NCBI RefSeq assembly: GCF_035943815.1 | Contig: NZ_DASZBU010000019.1 | Span: 186,001 to 250,000, forward strand | Source of the DNA: Frateuria_A sp035943815 | GTDB taxonomy: Bacteria > Pseudomonadota > Gammaproteobacteria > Xanthomonadales > Rhodanobacteraceae | Length of the DNA stretch: 64,000 bases | Direction of reading: 5' to 3' | In this document: in pieces, positions 1 to 7,722 of the stretch | Layout: each line of letters starts with the position of its first letter | Position numbering within the stretch: the stretch's first letter is position 1 | Position numbers and translations under genes: made by a program | The notes under the pieces: generated by a model | The model's database searches: none | Told to the model about the DNA's origin: nothing | Seen by the model: only the letters and a program-made list of their open reading frames with translations

Positions 1-121
1 TCTCCAGCGAAAGGTCGCCGAGATCCTGCGGCCCGGTAGTGGTTGCGGCGGCTTCGAGCGAAAGCGCCAGCAAGGCCACCACCATGGCGGTGCGCCGGCA
101 CACGCGTGTCCCCGCGCTCAC
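1..121 (-). CDS. TonB-dependent receptor, N-terminal fragment (probable)
   Basis: Only the first ~40 codons are in the window; the gene continues beyond the left edge. A GTG at 121 (alternatives GTG 103, ATG 85) opens a frame with a basic N-terminus, a hydrophobic signal-peptide core (VVALLALSL) and an AAA cleavage region. After this comes Asp-Leu-Gly-Asp-Leu-Ser-Leu-Glu. A short D-L-x-x-L-S-L-E segment just after the signal peptide is common in TonB-dependent outer-membrane receptors, before the plug domain. No clear Shine-Dalgarno decides the start. The family call rests on this short segment only. Confidence 0.45.
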   Translation of the reverse strand, partial: MSAGTRVCRRTAMVVALLALSLEAAATTTGPQDLGDLSLE

Positions 122-350
122 ACGGCCATACTTTCGCAAGACAACCTCGGCAAGCGCATGGATTCCATCCTCCCAGGGTCGTGGCGTGGGCAGCGGGATG
201 CTGGAACCTGGAGTCAGTCGCAGCACGCTCCGCCCGTCTTTCCTGGCTTCCTTGGGCGCCGGAAAGCAGCCCGGCGAGTGTATCGGCTCGGCGCGAAGAT
301 CGCGTCTCCGGTCGGCAGGCGCGCACTGGAACTGTGCGGTCGGGCGCAAC

Positions 351-794
351 TCATTTCGTGCCGGAACCTCGGAAGGCACGCACGGACCAGCGGATCGACG
401 GTGCGCCGATGTAGTGCGCCCAGGTGTCGATGTCACGCACCAGAGCCTCTTCGTCACCGCCGAAGGGGCGCAGATAGGCCAGCGCGCTCCCGAACCGCAT
501 GGCCAGTGCCTCGAGGTCGCGCGCATTGCGCCGAGTGGCCAGGATCTTCTTGCGGTTGCGGATCATGCCTGGCGACTGCATCAGCTCATCCAGCCGCAGG
601 TCCGGCCAGCGCGCCATCACGCCAGGGGCGAACGGCGCGAAACCCTGCCGGATGCACGGCCAGCACGCCCGCACCACGGCGGGCCGGAAGCGCGCCTGGA
701 AGACCGCCGCCGTCAGCACCTCGAAGATCTCCTCATCGCTTGCCGCCGGTCGGCCGCCCAGCGGACTCCAGCCTTCGACGACGGGCGCGCTCAT
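351..794 (-). CDS. DNA-3-methyladenine glycosylase I-like protein (Tag family)
   Basis: 147-aa protein resembling the middle and C-terminal parts of Tag, the glycosylase that excises 3-methyladenine in base-excision repair. Tag-like segments are EEIFEVLTAAVFQARF near the N-terminus and SPGMIRNRKKILATRRNA in the middle; the second is the I-R-N-x-x-K-I stretch of the helix-hairpin-helix core. It is shorter than typical Tag (~185 aa). The N-terminal W-C zinc-site region of E. coli Tag is absent, so it may be a divergent Tag-like branch rather than a classical enzyme. The gene stands alone, upstream of the alcohol dehydrogenase gene on the same strand. Confidence 0.6.
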   Translation of the reverse strand: MSAPVVEGWSPLGGRPAASDEEIFEVLTAAVFQARFRPAVVRACWPCIRQGFAPFAPGVMARWPDLRLDELMQSPGMIRNRKKILATRRNARDLEALAMRFGSALAYLRPFGGDEEALVRDIDTWAHYIGAPSIRWSVRAFRGSGTK

Positions 795-851
795 GGACCA
801 GGCAAGACCTTCCCCCGCGCCGCGGAGGAAGGCCGGCGAAGGGCCTATGGC

Positions 852-1904
852 CTATGGGCCTAGCGAGGCATTGTCGATGACGAAGCGGTACTTCACGTCG
901 CTGCGCTGCATGCGATCGTAGGCCTCGTCGATCTTCTGCGCCGGGATCATCTCGATGTCGGCGACGATGCCGTGCTCGGCGCAGAAGTCGAGCATCTCCT
1001 GCGTCTCGGCGATGCCGCCGATCAGCGAGCCGGCGATGGAGCGACGGCCGAAGATCAATGTGCCGACGTTCGGGCTCGGGTGCGCATGCTCGGGCACCCC
1101 GACCAGGCACAGCGTGCCGTCGCGCTTGAGCAGGCGGGTGTAGGCGTCGAGGTCGTGGCTGGCGGCGACGGTGTTAAGGATGAAGTCGAAGCTGCCGGCG
1201 TGCTTGGCCATGTCGTCCGGGTTCTTCGAGATCACCACCTCGTCGGCGCCCAGCTCGTGCGCATCCTGGCGCTTGGACTCGGAGGTGGTGAACGCCACCG
1301 TGTGCGCGCCCATCGCATGGGCGAGCTTGATGCCCATGTGGCCCAGCCCGCCGATGCCGACGATGCCGACCTTCTTGCCGGGACCTGCACCCCAGTGGCG
1401 CAGCGGCGAATACGTGGTGATGCCGGCGCACAGCAGCGGGGCCACAGCGGCGAGCTGGTCCTCGGGATGGCGGATCTTCAGCACGAAGCGGTCGTCGACC
1501 ACGATGCGCTGCGAATAGCCGCCCAGCGTGTGGCCGGGCGCATCCACGGTCTTGCCGTTGTAGGTGCCGACGAAGCCGTTCTCGCAGAACTGTTCCAGCC
1601 CCTCGCCGCAGGACGCACAATGCTGGCAACTGTCGACCATGCAGCCGACGCCCACGGTGTCGCCGACCTTGAAGCCGCTCACTTTGCTGCCGATCGCGCT
1701 GACATGCCCGACGATCTCGTGGCCGGGCACGCAGGGGTAGAGCGTGCCCGCCCATTCGGAACGCACCGTGTGCAGGTCCGAATGGCACACGCCGCAATAG
1801 GCGATGTCGATCTGCACGTCGTGCGCGCCCGGCTGGCGGCGCTGGATGTCCAGCGGTTCGAGCGGCTTGTCGCTGGCGAGGGCGCCGTAGGCTTTGGTGT
1901 TCAT
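852..1904 (-). CDS. NAD(P)-dependent zinc alcohol dehydrogenase (YahK/cinnamyl-alcohol type)
   Basis: 350-aa medium-chain dehydrogenase of the CAD/YahK group, a likely broad-range aldehyde reductase. Catalytic zinc ligands are in CGVCHSDLH and in the GHEIVG segment. A four-cysteine structural zinc lobe follows (C-x2-C-x2-C-x7-C pattern in the DSCQHCASC region). The Rossmann motif GIGGLGHMG and the following AFTTSESK loop are typical of NADP-preferring members. I chose ATG 1904 because AGGAAG lies just upstream; a longer frame to 1964 lacks family similarity. It is a single gene, separated from the Crp/Fnr gene by ~250 bp. Confidence 0.9.
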   Translation of the reverse strand: MNTKAYGALASDKPLEPLDIQRRQPGAHDVQIDIAYCGVCHSDLHTVRSEWAGTLYPCVPGHEIVGHVSAIGSKVSGFKVGDTVGVGCMVDSCQHCASCGEGLEQFCENGFVGTYNGKTVDAPGHTLGGYSQRIVVDDRFVLKIRHPEDQLAAVAPLLCAGITTYSPLRHWGAGPGKKVGIVGIGGLGHMGIKLAHAMGAHTVAFTTSESKRQDAHELGADEVVISKNPDDMAKHAGSFDFILNTVAASHDLDAYTRLLKRDGTLCLVGVPEHAHPSPNVGTLIFGRRSIAGSLIGGIAETQEMLDFCAEHGIVADIEMIPAQKIDEAYDRMQRSDVKYRFVIDNASLGP

Positions 1905-2153
1905 CGGAGGCTTCCTGTGGAAGTGGGGACCGGCGACCGTAGCAAAGCCCGCCGGCTTATCCAAGGTTTGCCGGGCCGGCCTACTACGGCCGCTGTCAGC
2001 CGTAACCAGCTTTCGCGCTGGCCGCGGAGGCTGCGTTGTCGCGGTGCGCGTTGAGGCAGGCGGTTTTACCCAGTCATCGCGGGTCGTTCTGCGCCCCGCA
2101 TTGGCTTCTGTGCGGCTGCCGGTACGGGAGCTCGCGGCGGGAACGAAGTGTCA

Positions 2154-2978
2154 CTAGCCCGGCATGCGTGAGCCAGGGGCGGCAACCGAGCCCAGTTTGA
2201 GGACGGTACTTTCCTCCTCGGTTGGGTAAACGCCCTGGAGCAGCTCATTGAAATGGCTGCGCACCGCGGCGTTGCATCCGCATGAAAGACGCTGCAGCTC
2301 ATCCTTATCGCGCACGCGCACGCCACCGCGACGGGTTTCAAGCACGCCGCGCGACTTCATGCCTTGCACCACACGGCTGATGTAGCTGCGCCCGACGCCG
2401 AGCATCGAAGCCAGCTGCTCCTGGGTCAGCGGTACGTCATGATCACCGGTGCGATCCAGCGCGGCAACCAGCCACTTGGCGACCCGCTGCTCGATGGTGT
2501 GAGTCGCGTTGCAGGCGACCGACTGGAACACCTGTGCCAGGAGACAGTCCGCGTAGCGCGCGAACAGGTGCCGCAACGTCGGCGACTGCGTCTTGGCCTC
2601 CTCGAGCTCCCGCGATTCCATGCGGTAGAACGGGCCGGGGAACTGCACCAGGCCGCGCGCGTAGGCGGGCAGCCGCCCTTGGCTGACGATGCCGCCCAGC
2701 GCACCCTCCCTTCCGACCAGGGCGGTTTCCACACCTCGTCCGTCCTCCAGCATGACGACATAGGACACCAGGCTGGGACCGCACGGAAAGTAGACGGTGT
2801 GGACCGAATCGCCCGGCTCGTACAGGACCGTACCCGCTTCGGCAAACCAGGGCTTCACGCAGGGCATCAGCAACGACAAATCTTCCGCGCGCAAGGCCCG
2901 AAGCAGATTGTTCGCGGGCCGCTCGACACGGAGTTCCCGGACGTCGCTGCCCTGGTCGTTGTCCAGTTCCGAACCCAT
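2154..2978 (-). CDS. Crp/Fnr family transcriptional regulator
   Basis: 274-aa regulator with an N-terminal cyclic-nucleotide-binding-like beta-roll (about residues 35-150) and a C-terminal winged helix-turn-helix (LTQEQLASMLGVGRSYISRVV, about 180-205). The Fnr N-terminal iron-sulfur cysteine cluster is absent. The isolated CGC near residue 240 lies after the HTH, so its role is unclear and the inducing signal unknown. GGAGG five bases upstream of ATG 2978 decides the start over the ATG at 2990. The gene is divergent from the phytochrome-like kinase gene across a 287-bp region holding an 18-bp palindrome, which could be its operator (inference). Confidence 0.85.
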   Translation of the reverse strand: MGSELDNDQGSDVRELRVERPANNLLRALRAEDLSLLMPCVKPWFAEAGTVLYEPGDSVHTVYFPCGPSLVSYVVMLEDGRGVETALVGREGALGGIVSQGRLPAYARGLVQFPGPFYRMESRELEEAKTQSPTLRHLFARYADCLLAQVFQSVACNATHTIEQRVAKWLVAALDRTGDHDVPLTQEQLASMLGVGRSYISRVVQGMKSRGVLETRRGGVRVRDKDELQRLSCGCNAAVRSHFNELLQGVYPTEEESTVLKLGSVAAPGSRMPG

Positions 2979-3105
2979 GCGTACCTCCACGGTGGGACGC
3001 CCCCCTCACCCGCTGAGCACGCTCCCAGCACCTCGTCATGAGGCACCCACAAAGGTGTTCGCAATGTGATCCCGCCGGCCAGCTGCCGCCTCTTGTTCAG
3101 TCCGC

Positions 3106-3123
3106 ATGTTCACTAGTGAACAT
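3106..3123. promoter_or_regulatory. Perfect 18-bp palindrome, candidate operator
   Basis: ATGTTCACT/AGTGAACAT is a perfect inverted repeat with no spacer. It lies midway between the divergent starts of the Crp/Fnr gene (2978) and the histidine kinase gene (3266). A CRP-like half site (AATGTGATC) lies ~40 bp towards the regulator. The palindrome resembles operators of dimeric HTH repressors more than a CRP site (TGTGA-N6-TCACA). No -10/-35 pair around it is convincing. Confidence 0.5.
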
Positions 3124-3265
3124 ACACGCGGGGTGTTGCGTGCCTAAAGTTCCACCTCGCCGTTGTCGTGAAAGACGCGTCTCGGCAGCTCACCCTCCGG
3201 CCGTGCGCTAGGCCTTCCACGCTTGCCCCGCCACGACCGACGCGTCCCGGCGGCGCTGGGACCCC

Positions 3266-4852
3266 ATGCGACAACACATCGAAGCTGGCTGCGCCAGCAA
3301 GGCCTTTCCGCTCCTCGAGCCTGCGGCCATCCAGCCGCATGGCGCGCTGCTGGCCGCCGACGCCGCCGGTTTCATCGCCTCGCTCGCCGGCGCCACCGGC
3401 AAGGTTTTCGGCTGCGCACCGCATGATCTGCTCGGCCGCCCGGTGGCAGCCATATCCTCGCCGGCCGGAACGATGCTCGCAGCGCCCCCGGAGCTGGCAG
3501 GTTATGCCCGCCACGTGGGTACCTGGCTTGCCCGCGACCACAACCGCTGGGACGTCTGCGCCCATCGCAGCGGGTTATACACCATGCTGGAGTTCGAGCC
3601 GGCGCCGGTGGAGGAGACCCATGCCGCGGTGGCCATTGCGGACATCCAGCAGGCCTGCGCCGCCTTCGAGTCGTGCGCCGACGTACCTGCTGCCTGCGTG
3701 GCCTGTGCGAAAGCCATCCGCCGGTTGACCGGGTTCCATCGCGTGACGGTGGCGCGCTTCGCCGCCGGTGCGACGGTCGTGGCGGCAGCGATGGAAGAAG
3801 CCGCTTCTTCGTCCTTGCCTTCGCTTGGCGACGTCCTGCCGTTTGCGCCCGACAGGGAAGTGCAGGCACACGCGGTTCCCGACCTGGCCTACCTGCCGGC
3901 GCCCGTGCTTCACGCCGGAACAGAGGAAGGCGGTCCGCATCTTGGCCACTGCCTGCTGCGCGGCATCGGGGCGGCCCAGCGCGTGCGACTGGGAAGCCTC
4001 GGCGTGGCGTCCTCACTGTGGTTGCCGATCAACGTGCGCGGCCGACCGTGGGGCATGGTCGCCTGCCATCACGCCGACACACGGGCCATACCATGCGCGC
4101 AACGCCTCGCCTGCGAACAGGTGGTGCGCGAATGCGTGTTGCGGATCGAGGCCTGCGAGTCGGACGAAAGGCTGCGGCAGGCCGATGCAAGGCAGCAAGC
4201 GCTGCATGGACACGCCGGACTGCTGGTGCAGGAAGCAAACCATCGCGTGCAGAACAGCCTTCATATTGCCGCCTCGATGCTGCAGTTGCAGGCGCGACAT
4301 GCCGGCCAGGCGGTGGTACGGTCCGAGCTGCAAACTGCGGCCGCGCGCGTCGCCGCGGTCGGCGCCGTGCATCGACAGCTGAGCCGCCCGGGCGACCCGC
4401 ACGACGTACCTTTGGATGTCTATCTGGGCCAGCTCTGCGTGGACCTCGCGCGCTCCTGGGGCGACGCCTGGATGGAGCAGCTGACCGTCGATGCCTGCCC
4501 GGTGACTCTCGCCGCCGACAGCGCGGTCAGCCTGGGCCTGGTGGTGACCGAACTGCTCATCAACGCAGCCAAGTACGCCTATCGCGGCTCGCCAGGTCCG
4601 ATCAGTGTGCATGCGGCAATACAGGGGACGTGGCTGCACGTCGCCGTCAGCGATCGCGGTTGCGGCATCCACGGCGAGATCTTGGGGACCGGCCTCGGCT
4701 CGAGGCTGAACCGGCTGTTCGCCGCACAGCTCGGCGGCGACATCCAGTTGTCCTCTGGCGACACGGGTACCACGGTGACGGTGCGCGTTCCGTTGCCACA
4801 GCCGCTACAGGAAGGCGCAGCCGGGGCGACCGTCGAAGCCGGTGCCGACTGA
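3266..4852 (+). CDS. Bacteriophytochrome-like sensor histidine kinase (PAS-GAF-HisKA_2/HATPase), no PHY domain
   Basis: 528-aa soluble kinase. Residues ~15-120 match the PAS_2 domain of bacteriophytochromes (AAIQPHGALL, then MLEFEP). Residues ~130-290 match the bilin-binding GAF domain, with an APD corresponding to the P-A-S-D-I-P aspartate and a conserved WGMVACHH. A phytochrome-specific PHY domain should follow but is missing. The chain goes straight to a HisKA_2 (HWE-like) dimerisation helix with phosphoacceptor His326 (EANHRVQNSL) and a HATPase with N box (VVTELLINAAKYAY) and G1 (SDRGCGI). The pocket Tyr of V-M-L-Y-K-F type is Ala (VTVARF), and the His of S-P-M-H type appears to be Gln (GAAQRV). 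A Cys lies at residue 9, two positions off the canonical spacing. No bilin-producing heme oxygenase gene is adjacent. Chromophore binding is therefore uncertain. Confidence 0.85.
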   Translation: MRQHIEAGCASKAFPLLEPAAIQPHGALLAADAAGFIASLAGATGKVFGCAPHDLLGRPVAAISSPAGTMLAAPPELAGYARHVGTWLARDHNRWDVCAHRSGLYTMLEFEPAPVEETHAAVAIADIQQACAAFESCADVPAACVACAKAIRRLTGFHRVTVARFAAGATVVAAAMEEAASSSLPSLGDVLPFAPDREVQAHAVPDLAYLPAPVLHAGTEEGGPHLGHCLLRGIGAAQRVRLGSLGVASSLWLPINVRGRPWGMVACHHADTRAIPCAQRLACEQVVRECVLRIEACESDERLRQADARQQALHGHAGLLVQEANHRVQNSLHIAASMLQLQARHAGQAVVRSELQTAAARVAAVGAVHRQLSRPGDPHDVPLDVYLGQLCVDLARSWGDAWMEQLTVDACPVTLAADSAVSLGLVVTELLINAAKYAYRGSPGPISVHAAIQGTWLHVAVSDRGCGIHGEILGTGLGSRLNRLFAAQLGGDIQLSSGDTGTTVTVRVPLPQPLQEGAAGATVEAGAD

Positions 4853-4973
4853 CCCGCGGGCAGCCCGCACGACCCCGCCGCCTGCCCGTCCATCTGCTGT
4901 TCGACCGCCCGCACTGTCCGGCCGGTCCGCACGCGGTTGTTAGGAAAAGTGGGAGGGAATGCTTCGCGACCCG

Positions 4974-5009
4974 CGACGAATGGCTAGCGGATGCTTGAAC
5001 CCTGCTGTG
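4974..5009 (+). repeat. Diverged direct repeat, copy A
   Basis: It shares about 29 of 36 positions with 5526-5561, including the run CTAGCGGATGCTT. Both copies contain the end of a reading frame that would encode D-E-x-L-A-D-A-stop. This suggests two decayed copies of the same gene end rather than a regulatory repeat. Confidence 0.5.
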
Positions 5010-5149
5010 TCGCAGTCGCGCCCAACATCCCCGGCAACATCCGAGTTAGGCCATGAACGCCGCGGGCACGCGCACGCACCGCTGCCCTCGTTCAGCCACC
5101 TGCAACAGGGCAAGCTCAACGAGGCCCTGCTTGCCTGCAACGGCGGGCG

Positions 5150-5310
5150 ATGTTGCGCCGGCTGCGCGAAGCCGCCGCCGAAGCGCCGGGCACCGACTGG
5201 CGCTGCGTGATCGACGGCATGCGGCCGATCAACGCGCGCCTGTGGCAGCGGCTCTCGCAGGCGCAGCGTGGCGGTTCCTACACCATGCATCCAGCGAACC
5301 TGCGTGATCG
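5150..5310 (+). pseudogene. Relic of an FAD/NAD(P)-binding oxidoreductase-like gene (tentative)
   Basis: The reading frame from 5150 gives LRRLREAA...GTDWRCVIDGMRP then LWQRLSQAQR. After a frame change it continues as RFLHHA. This order (R-x-L-R-E-A-A, W-R-x-V-I-D-x-L-R-P, L-W-x-x-L, R-R-F-L-x-H) resembles a segment of uncharacterised FAD/NAD(P)-binding proteins of the NAD_binding_9 group. Flanking domains cannot be found, so what remains is a short frameshifted internal piece. Confidence 0.35.
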
Positions 5311-5525
5311 AGGCCGACCTATGGGTGCAGGGCGTCCGGGCTCGATCACGCAAAGGGAATGTGCGGCGATGCAGGAAATACGCGTTGCCGCGCACGGCCT
5401 GGCGGGCTCGATGTCTCAGCCGCCGTCTGCAACTGCTGCGTTCGTCCGCGACCCCGTGCGGTTTGGACGTCCGCACGACCGGCAGGCGCGCGCCCGGCCG
5501 AAGTGGAAAAAAACGTCGCGGACGA

Positions 5526-5561
5526 CGACGAACGCCTAGCGGATGCTTAACGGTTGCTGTG
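5526..5561 (+). repeat. Diverged direct repeat, copy B
   Basis: Partner of the repeat at 4974-5009. The oxidoreductase-like relic lies between the two copies. The shared frame again ends D-E-R-L-A-D-A-stop (stop ends at 5550). Confidence 0.5.
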
Positions 5562-5604
5562 CTGGACTGCAATTCCCCGAGTACGCCGCTTCCCGAGGTG
5601 GACC

Positions 5605-5763
5605 ATGTACGACGCACTCGACGTCGCCCCACCCTTCCCGCACCCGGCGGTGCGGCCGCCGGCGCTCGGTGCCCTGCCACGGTCGCGTGGCCGCCGACTG
5701 TTCCAGCGCGAGGCCCTCGACGACTGGGAAGGGGCCTGCCGCGGCATCGCGCCGCGAGGCTGA
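5605..5763 (+). CDS. Small hypothetical ORF (52 codons)
   Basis: ATG 5605 is preceded by GAGGTGG at very short spacing. The product is about 52 residues, rich in Pro and Arg, with no signal peptide or membrane segment. No family was recognised. It may be the start of another decayed gene in this region; coding is unproven. Confidence 0.25.
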   Translation: MYDALDVAPPFPHPAVRPPALGALPRSRGRRLFQREALDDWEGACRGIAPRG

Positions 5764-5894
5764 TTCCACCCTCCATCCCGGGGATCGCATCACCCCACGA
5801 CGCCGGCCCCGCCCATCCTGGCGCAGGCCACGGTGTCCGCGCCCCATCGTCCGTTGAGTTCAGACCTTTGCAGCACGATCCATGGAGAGACGTC

Positions 5895-6893
5895 ATGAGA
5901 AAGCTGATTGCCTTGTGCGCCGCCCTCGCCATGCTCGCCGCTGCCGCGGCCCAAGCCGGCACCGCGACCCTGCTCAACGCCTCCTACGACCCCACGCGCG
6001 AGCTCTACCGCGACGTCAACGCCGCCTTCGCCGCGCAATGGAAAGCGCAGCACGGCCAGAGCGTGGCCATCCGCATGTCCCACGGCGGCTCGGGCAAGCA
6101 GGCGCGCGCGGTGGTCGACGGGCTGCCGGCCGACGTGGTGACGCTGGCGCTGGCCTACGACATCGACGTATTGGCCGACCGCAAGCTGCTCGCCGCCGAC
6201 TGGCAGCAGCGCCTGCCGGACAACAGCTCGCCCTACACCTCGACCATCGTGTTCCTCGTGCGCAAGGGCAACCCGAAGCACATCCGCGACTGGTCAGACC
6301 TGGTGCGGCCGGGCGTGCAGGTGGTCACACCCAATCCCAAGACCTCCGGCGGCGCGCGCTGGAACTTCCTGGCCGCCTGGGGCTACGCGCTCAAGCAGCC
6401 GGGCGGCGACGAGGCCAAGGCGCGCGCCTTCGTGCACGAGCTATACAAGCACGTGCCAGTGCTGGACACCGGCGCGCGCGGCGCCACCAACACCTTCGTC
6501 CAGCGCGGCATCGGCGACGTGCTGTTGGCGTGGGAGAACGAGGCCATGCTGGCCAGGCAGGAGACAGGCGGCGCGAACGTCGAGATCGTCGTGCCTTCGA
6601 TGAGCATCCTGGCCGAGCCGCCGGTGGCGGTGGTCGACGCCAACGTCGACAAGCACGGCACCCGCACGGTGGCCGAGGCCTACCTGAAATTCCTCTATTC
6701 GCCGCAAGGCCAGGCGATCGCGGCGAAGCACTACTATCGCCCGCGCTCGGAGCAGGTCATGGCGCAGTACGCGCGTCAGTTTCCGAAGGTGAACCTGTTC
6801 ACCCTGAAGGACGCCTTCGGCGACTGGCGCCAGGTGCAGGCGAAGTTCTTCGCCAACGGCGCGGTCTTCGACCAGATCGGGCCGGGGACGTGA
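5895..6893 (+). CDS. sbp: Sulfate ABC transporter substrate-binding protein
   Basis: 332-aa periplasmic protein with a clear signal peptide (basic MRK start, leucine/alanine core, cleavage near AQAG). It binds sulfate, and possibly thiosulfate, for the CysTWA importer. Sbp/CysP landmarks are LLNASYDPTRELY at the mature N-terminus, SHGGSGKQARAV (sulfate-binding loop), NPKTSGGARWNFLAAWGYA, and the C-terminal YYRPRS segment. ATG 5895 follows GGAGAG. The frame is open far upstream but without family similarity. It is the first gene of a four-gene operon; cysT starts one base after its stop. Sbp and CysP cannot be separated with certainty by eye. Confidence 0.92.
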   Translation: MRKLIALCAALAMLAAAAAQAGTATLLNASYDPTRELYRDVNAAFAAQWKAQHGQSVAIRMSHGGSGKQARAVVDGLPADVVTLALAYDIDVLADRKLLAADWQQRLPDNSSPYTSTIVFLVRKGNPKHIRDWSDLVRPGVQVVTPNPKTSGGARWNFLAAWGYALKQPGGDEAKARAFVHELYKHVPVLDTGARGATNTFVQRGIGDVLLAWENEAMLARQETGGANVEIVVPSMSILAEPPVAVVDANVDKHGTRTVAEAYLKFLYSPQGQAIAAKHYYRPRSEQVMAQYARQFPKVNLFTLKDAFGDWRQVQAKFFANGAVFDQIGPGT

Positions 6894-6894
6894 C

Positions 6895-7722
6895 ATGCGG
6901 CGGCGACGCATTCTCCCCGGCTTCAACCTCGGCCTCGGCTACTCGCTCGCCTATCTGGGGCTGATCGTGCTGCTGCCGCTGGCGGCGCTGGCCTGGAAGG
7001 CCTCGGGCCTGGGCTTCGACGGACTGGTGCGGCTCCTGCGCGTGCCGCGCACACTGGCGGCGCTAAAGCTCAGCTTCGGCGGTGCCGCGCTGGCGGCAGC
7101 CATCAACGTGGTGGTCGGCCTGCTGGTGGCATGGGTGCTGGTGCGCTACCCCTTTCCGGGTCGGCGCCTGTTCGACGCGGTGGTCGACCTGCCTTTCGCG
7201 CTGCCCACCGCCGTGGCCGGCATCGCGCTCACTGCGCTGTATGCGCCCAACGGCTGGATCGGCCAGTGGCTCGCCGCCGTCGGCATCCAGGTCGCCTACA
7301 CGCCCCTGGGCGTGCTCGTGGCGATGGTGTTCGTGGGCTTTCCGTTCGTGGTGCGCACGTTGCAGCCGGTGCTCGAATCGCTGGAACGGGATGTCGAGGA
7401 AGCCGCCGAGACACTCGGTGCGTGGCGCTGGCAGGTGTTCCTGAAGGTGATCCTGCCGATGCTCGCGCCGACCCTGCTGACCGGCTTCGCGCTGGCCCTG
7501 GCGCGTGCGGTCGGCGAGTACGGCTCGGTGATCTTCATCGCGGGGAACATCCCGATGAAGTCGGAGATCGCCCCGTTGCTGATCGTGCAGAACCTCGAAC
7601 AGTTCGACTACGCCGGCGCGGCCGCGCTGGGCGTGGCGATGCTGGCGTTCTCCTTCGTGCTGCTGCTGGCGATCACGCTGCTGCAGCGATGGAGCCATCG
7701 CTGGGCGGAGGGCGCGCCATGA
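6895..7722 (+). CDS. cysT: Sulfate ABC transporter permease CysT (CysU)
   Basis: 275-aa inner-membrane permease with about six hydrophobic segments. It carries the ABC-permease EAA loop (EEAAETLGAWRWQVFLKVILPML, around residues 165-187) that contacts the ATPase CysA. It forms the channel heterodimer with CysW. The start lies one base after the substrate-binding-protein stop, and its own stop overlaps the cysW start (ATGA), so the genes are translationally coupled. Confidence 0.93.
   Translation: MRRRRILPGFNLGLGYSLAYLGLIVLLPLAALAWKASGLGFDGLVRLLRVPRTLAALKLSFGGAALAAAINVVVGLLVAWVLVRYPFPGRRLFDAVVDLPFALPTAVAGIALTALYAPNGWIGQWLAAVGIQVAYTPLGVLVAMVFVGFPFVVRTLQPVLESLERDVEEAAETLGAWRWQVFLKVILPMLAPTLLTGFALALARAVGEYGSVIFIAGNIPMKSEIAPLLIVQNLEQFDYAGAAALGVAMLAFSFVLLLAITLLQRWSHRWAEGAP

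Larger units (their letters stand above)
4853..5894. other. Decayed 1-kb stretch without an intact recognisable gene
   Basis: No ORF here shows full-length family similarity. The stretch holds two related 36-bp repeats, a short oxidoreductase-like relic, and one small ORF with a plausible ribosome-binding site (listed separately). It separates the histidine kinase gene from the sulfate transporter operon. The operon promoter should lie in its last ~130 bp, but no strong -35/-10 pair was recognised. Confidence 0.6.

Noticed and set aside
122..350. Plus-strand ORFs in the first 350 bp (39-863, 43-414, 158-880)
   Set aside because: They are Arg/Pro/Ala-rich shadow frames overlapping the receptor start and the Tag-like gene, with no ribosome-binding site and no similarity.
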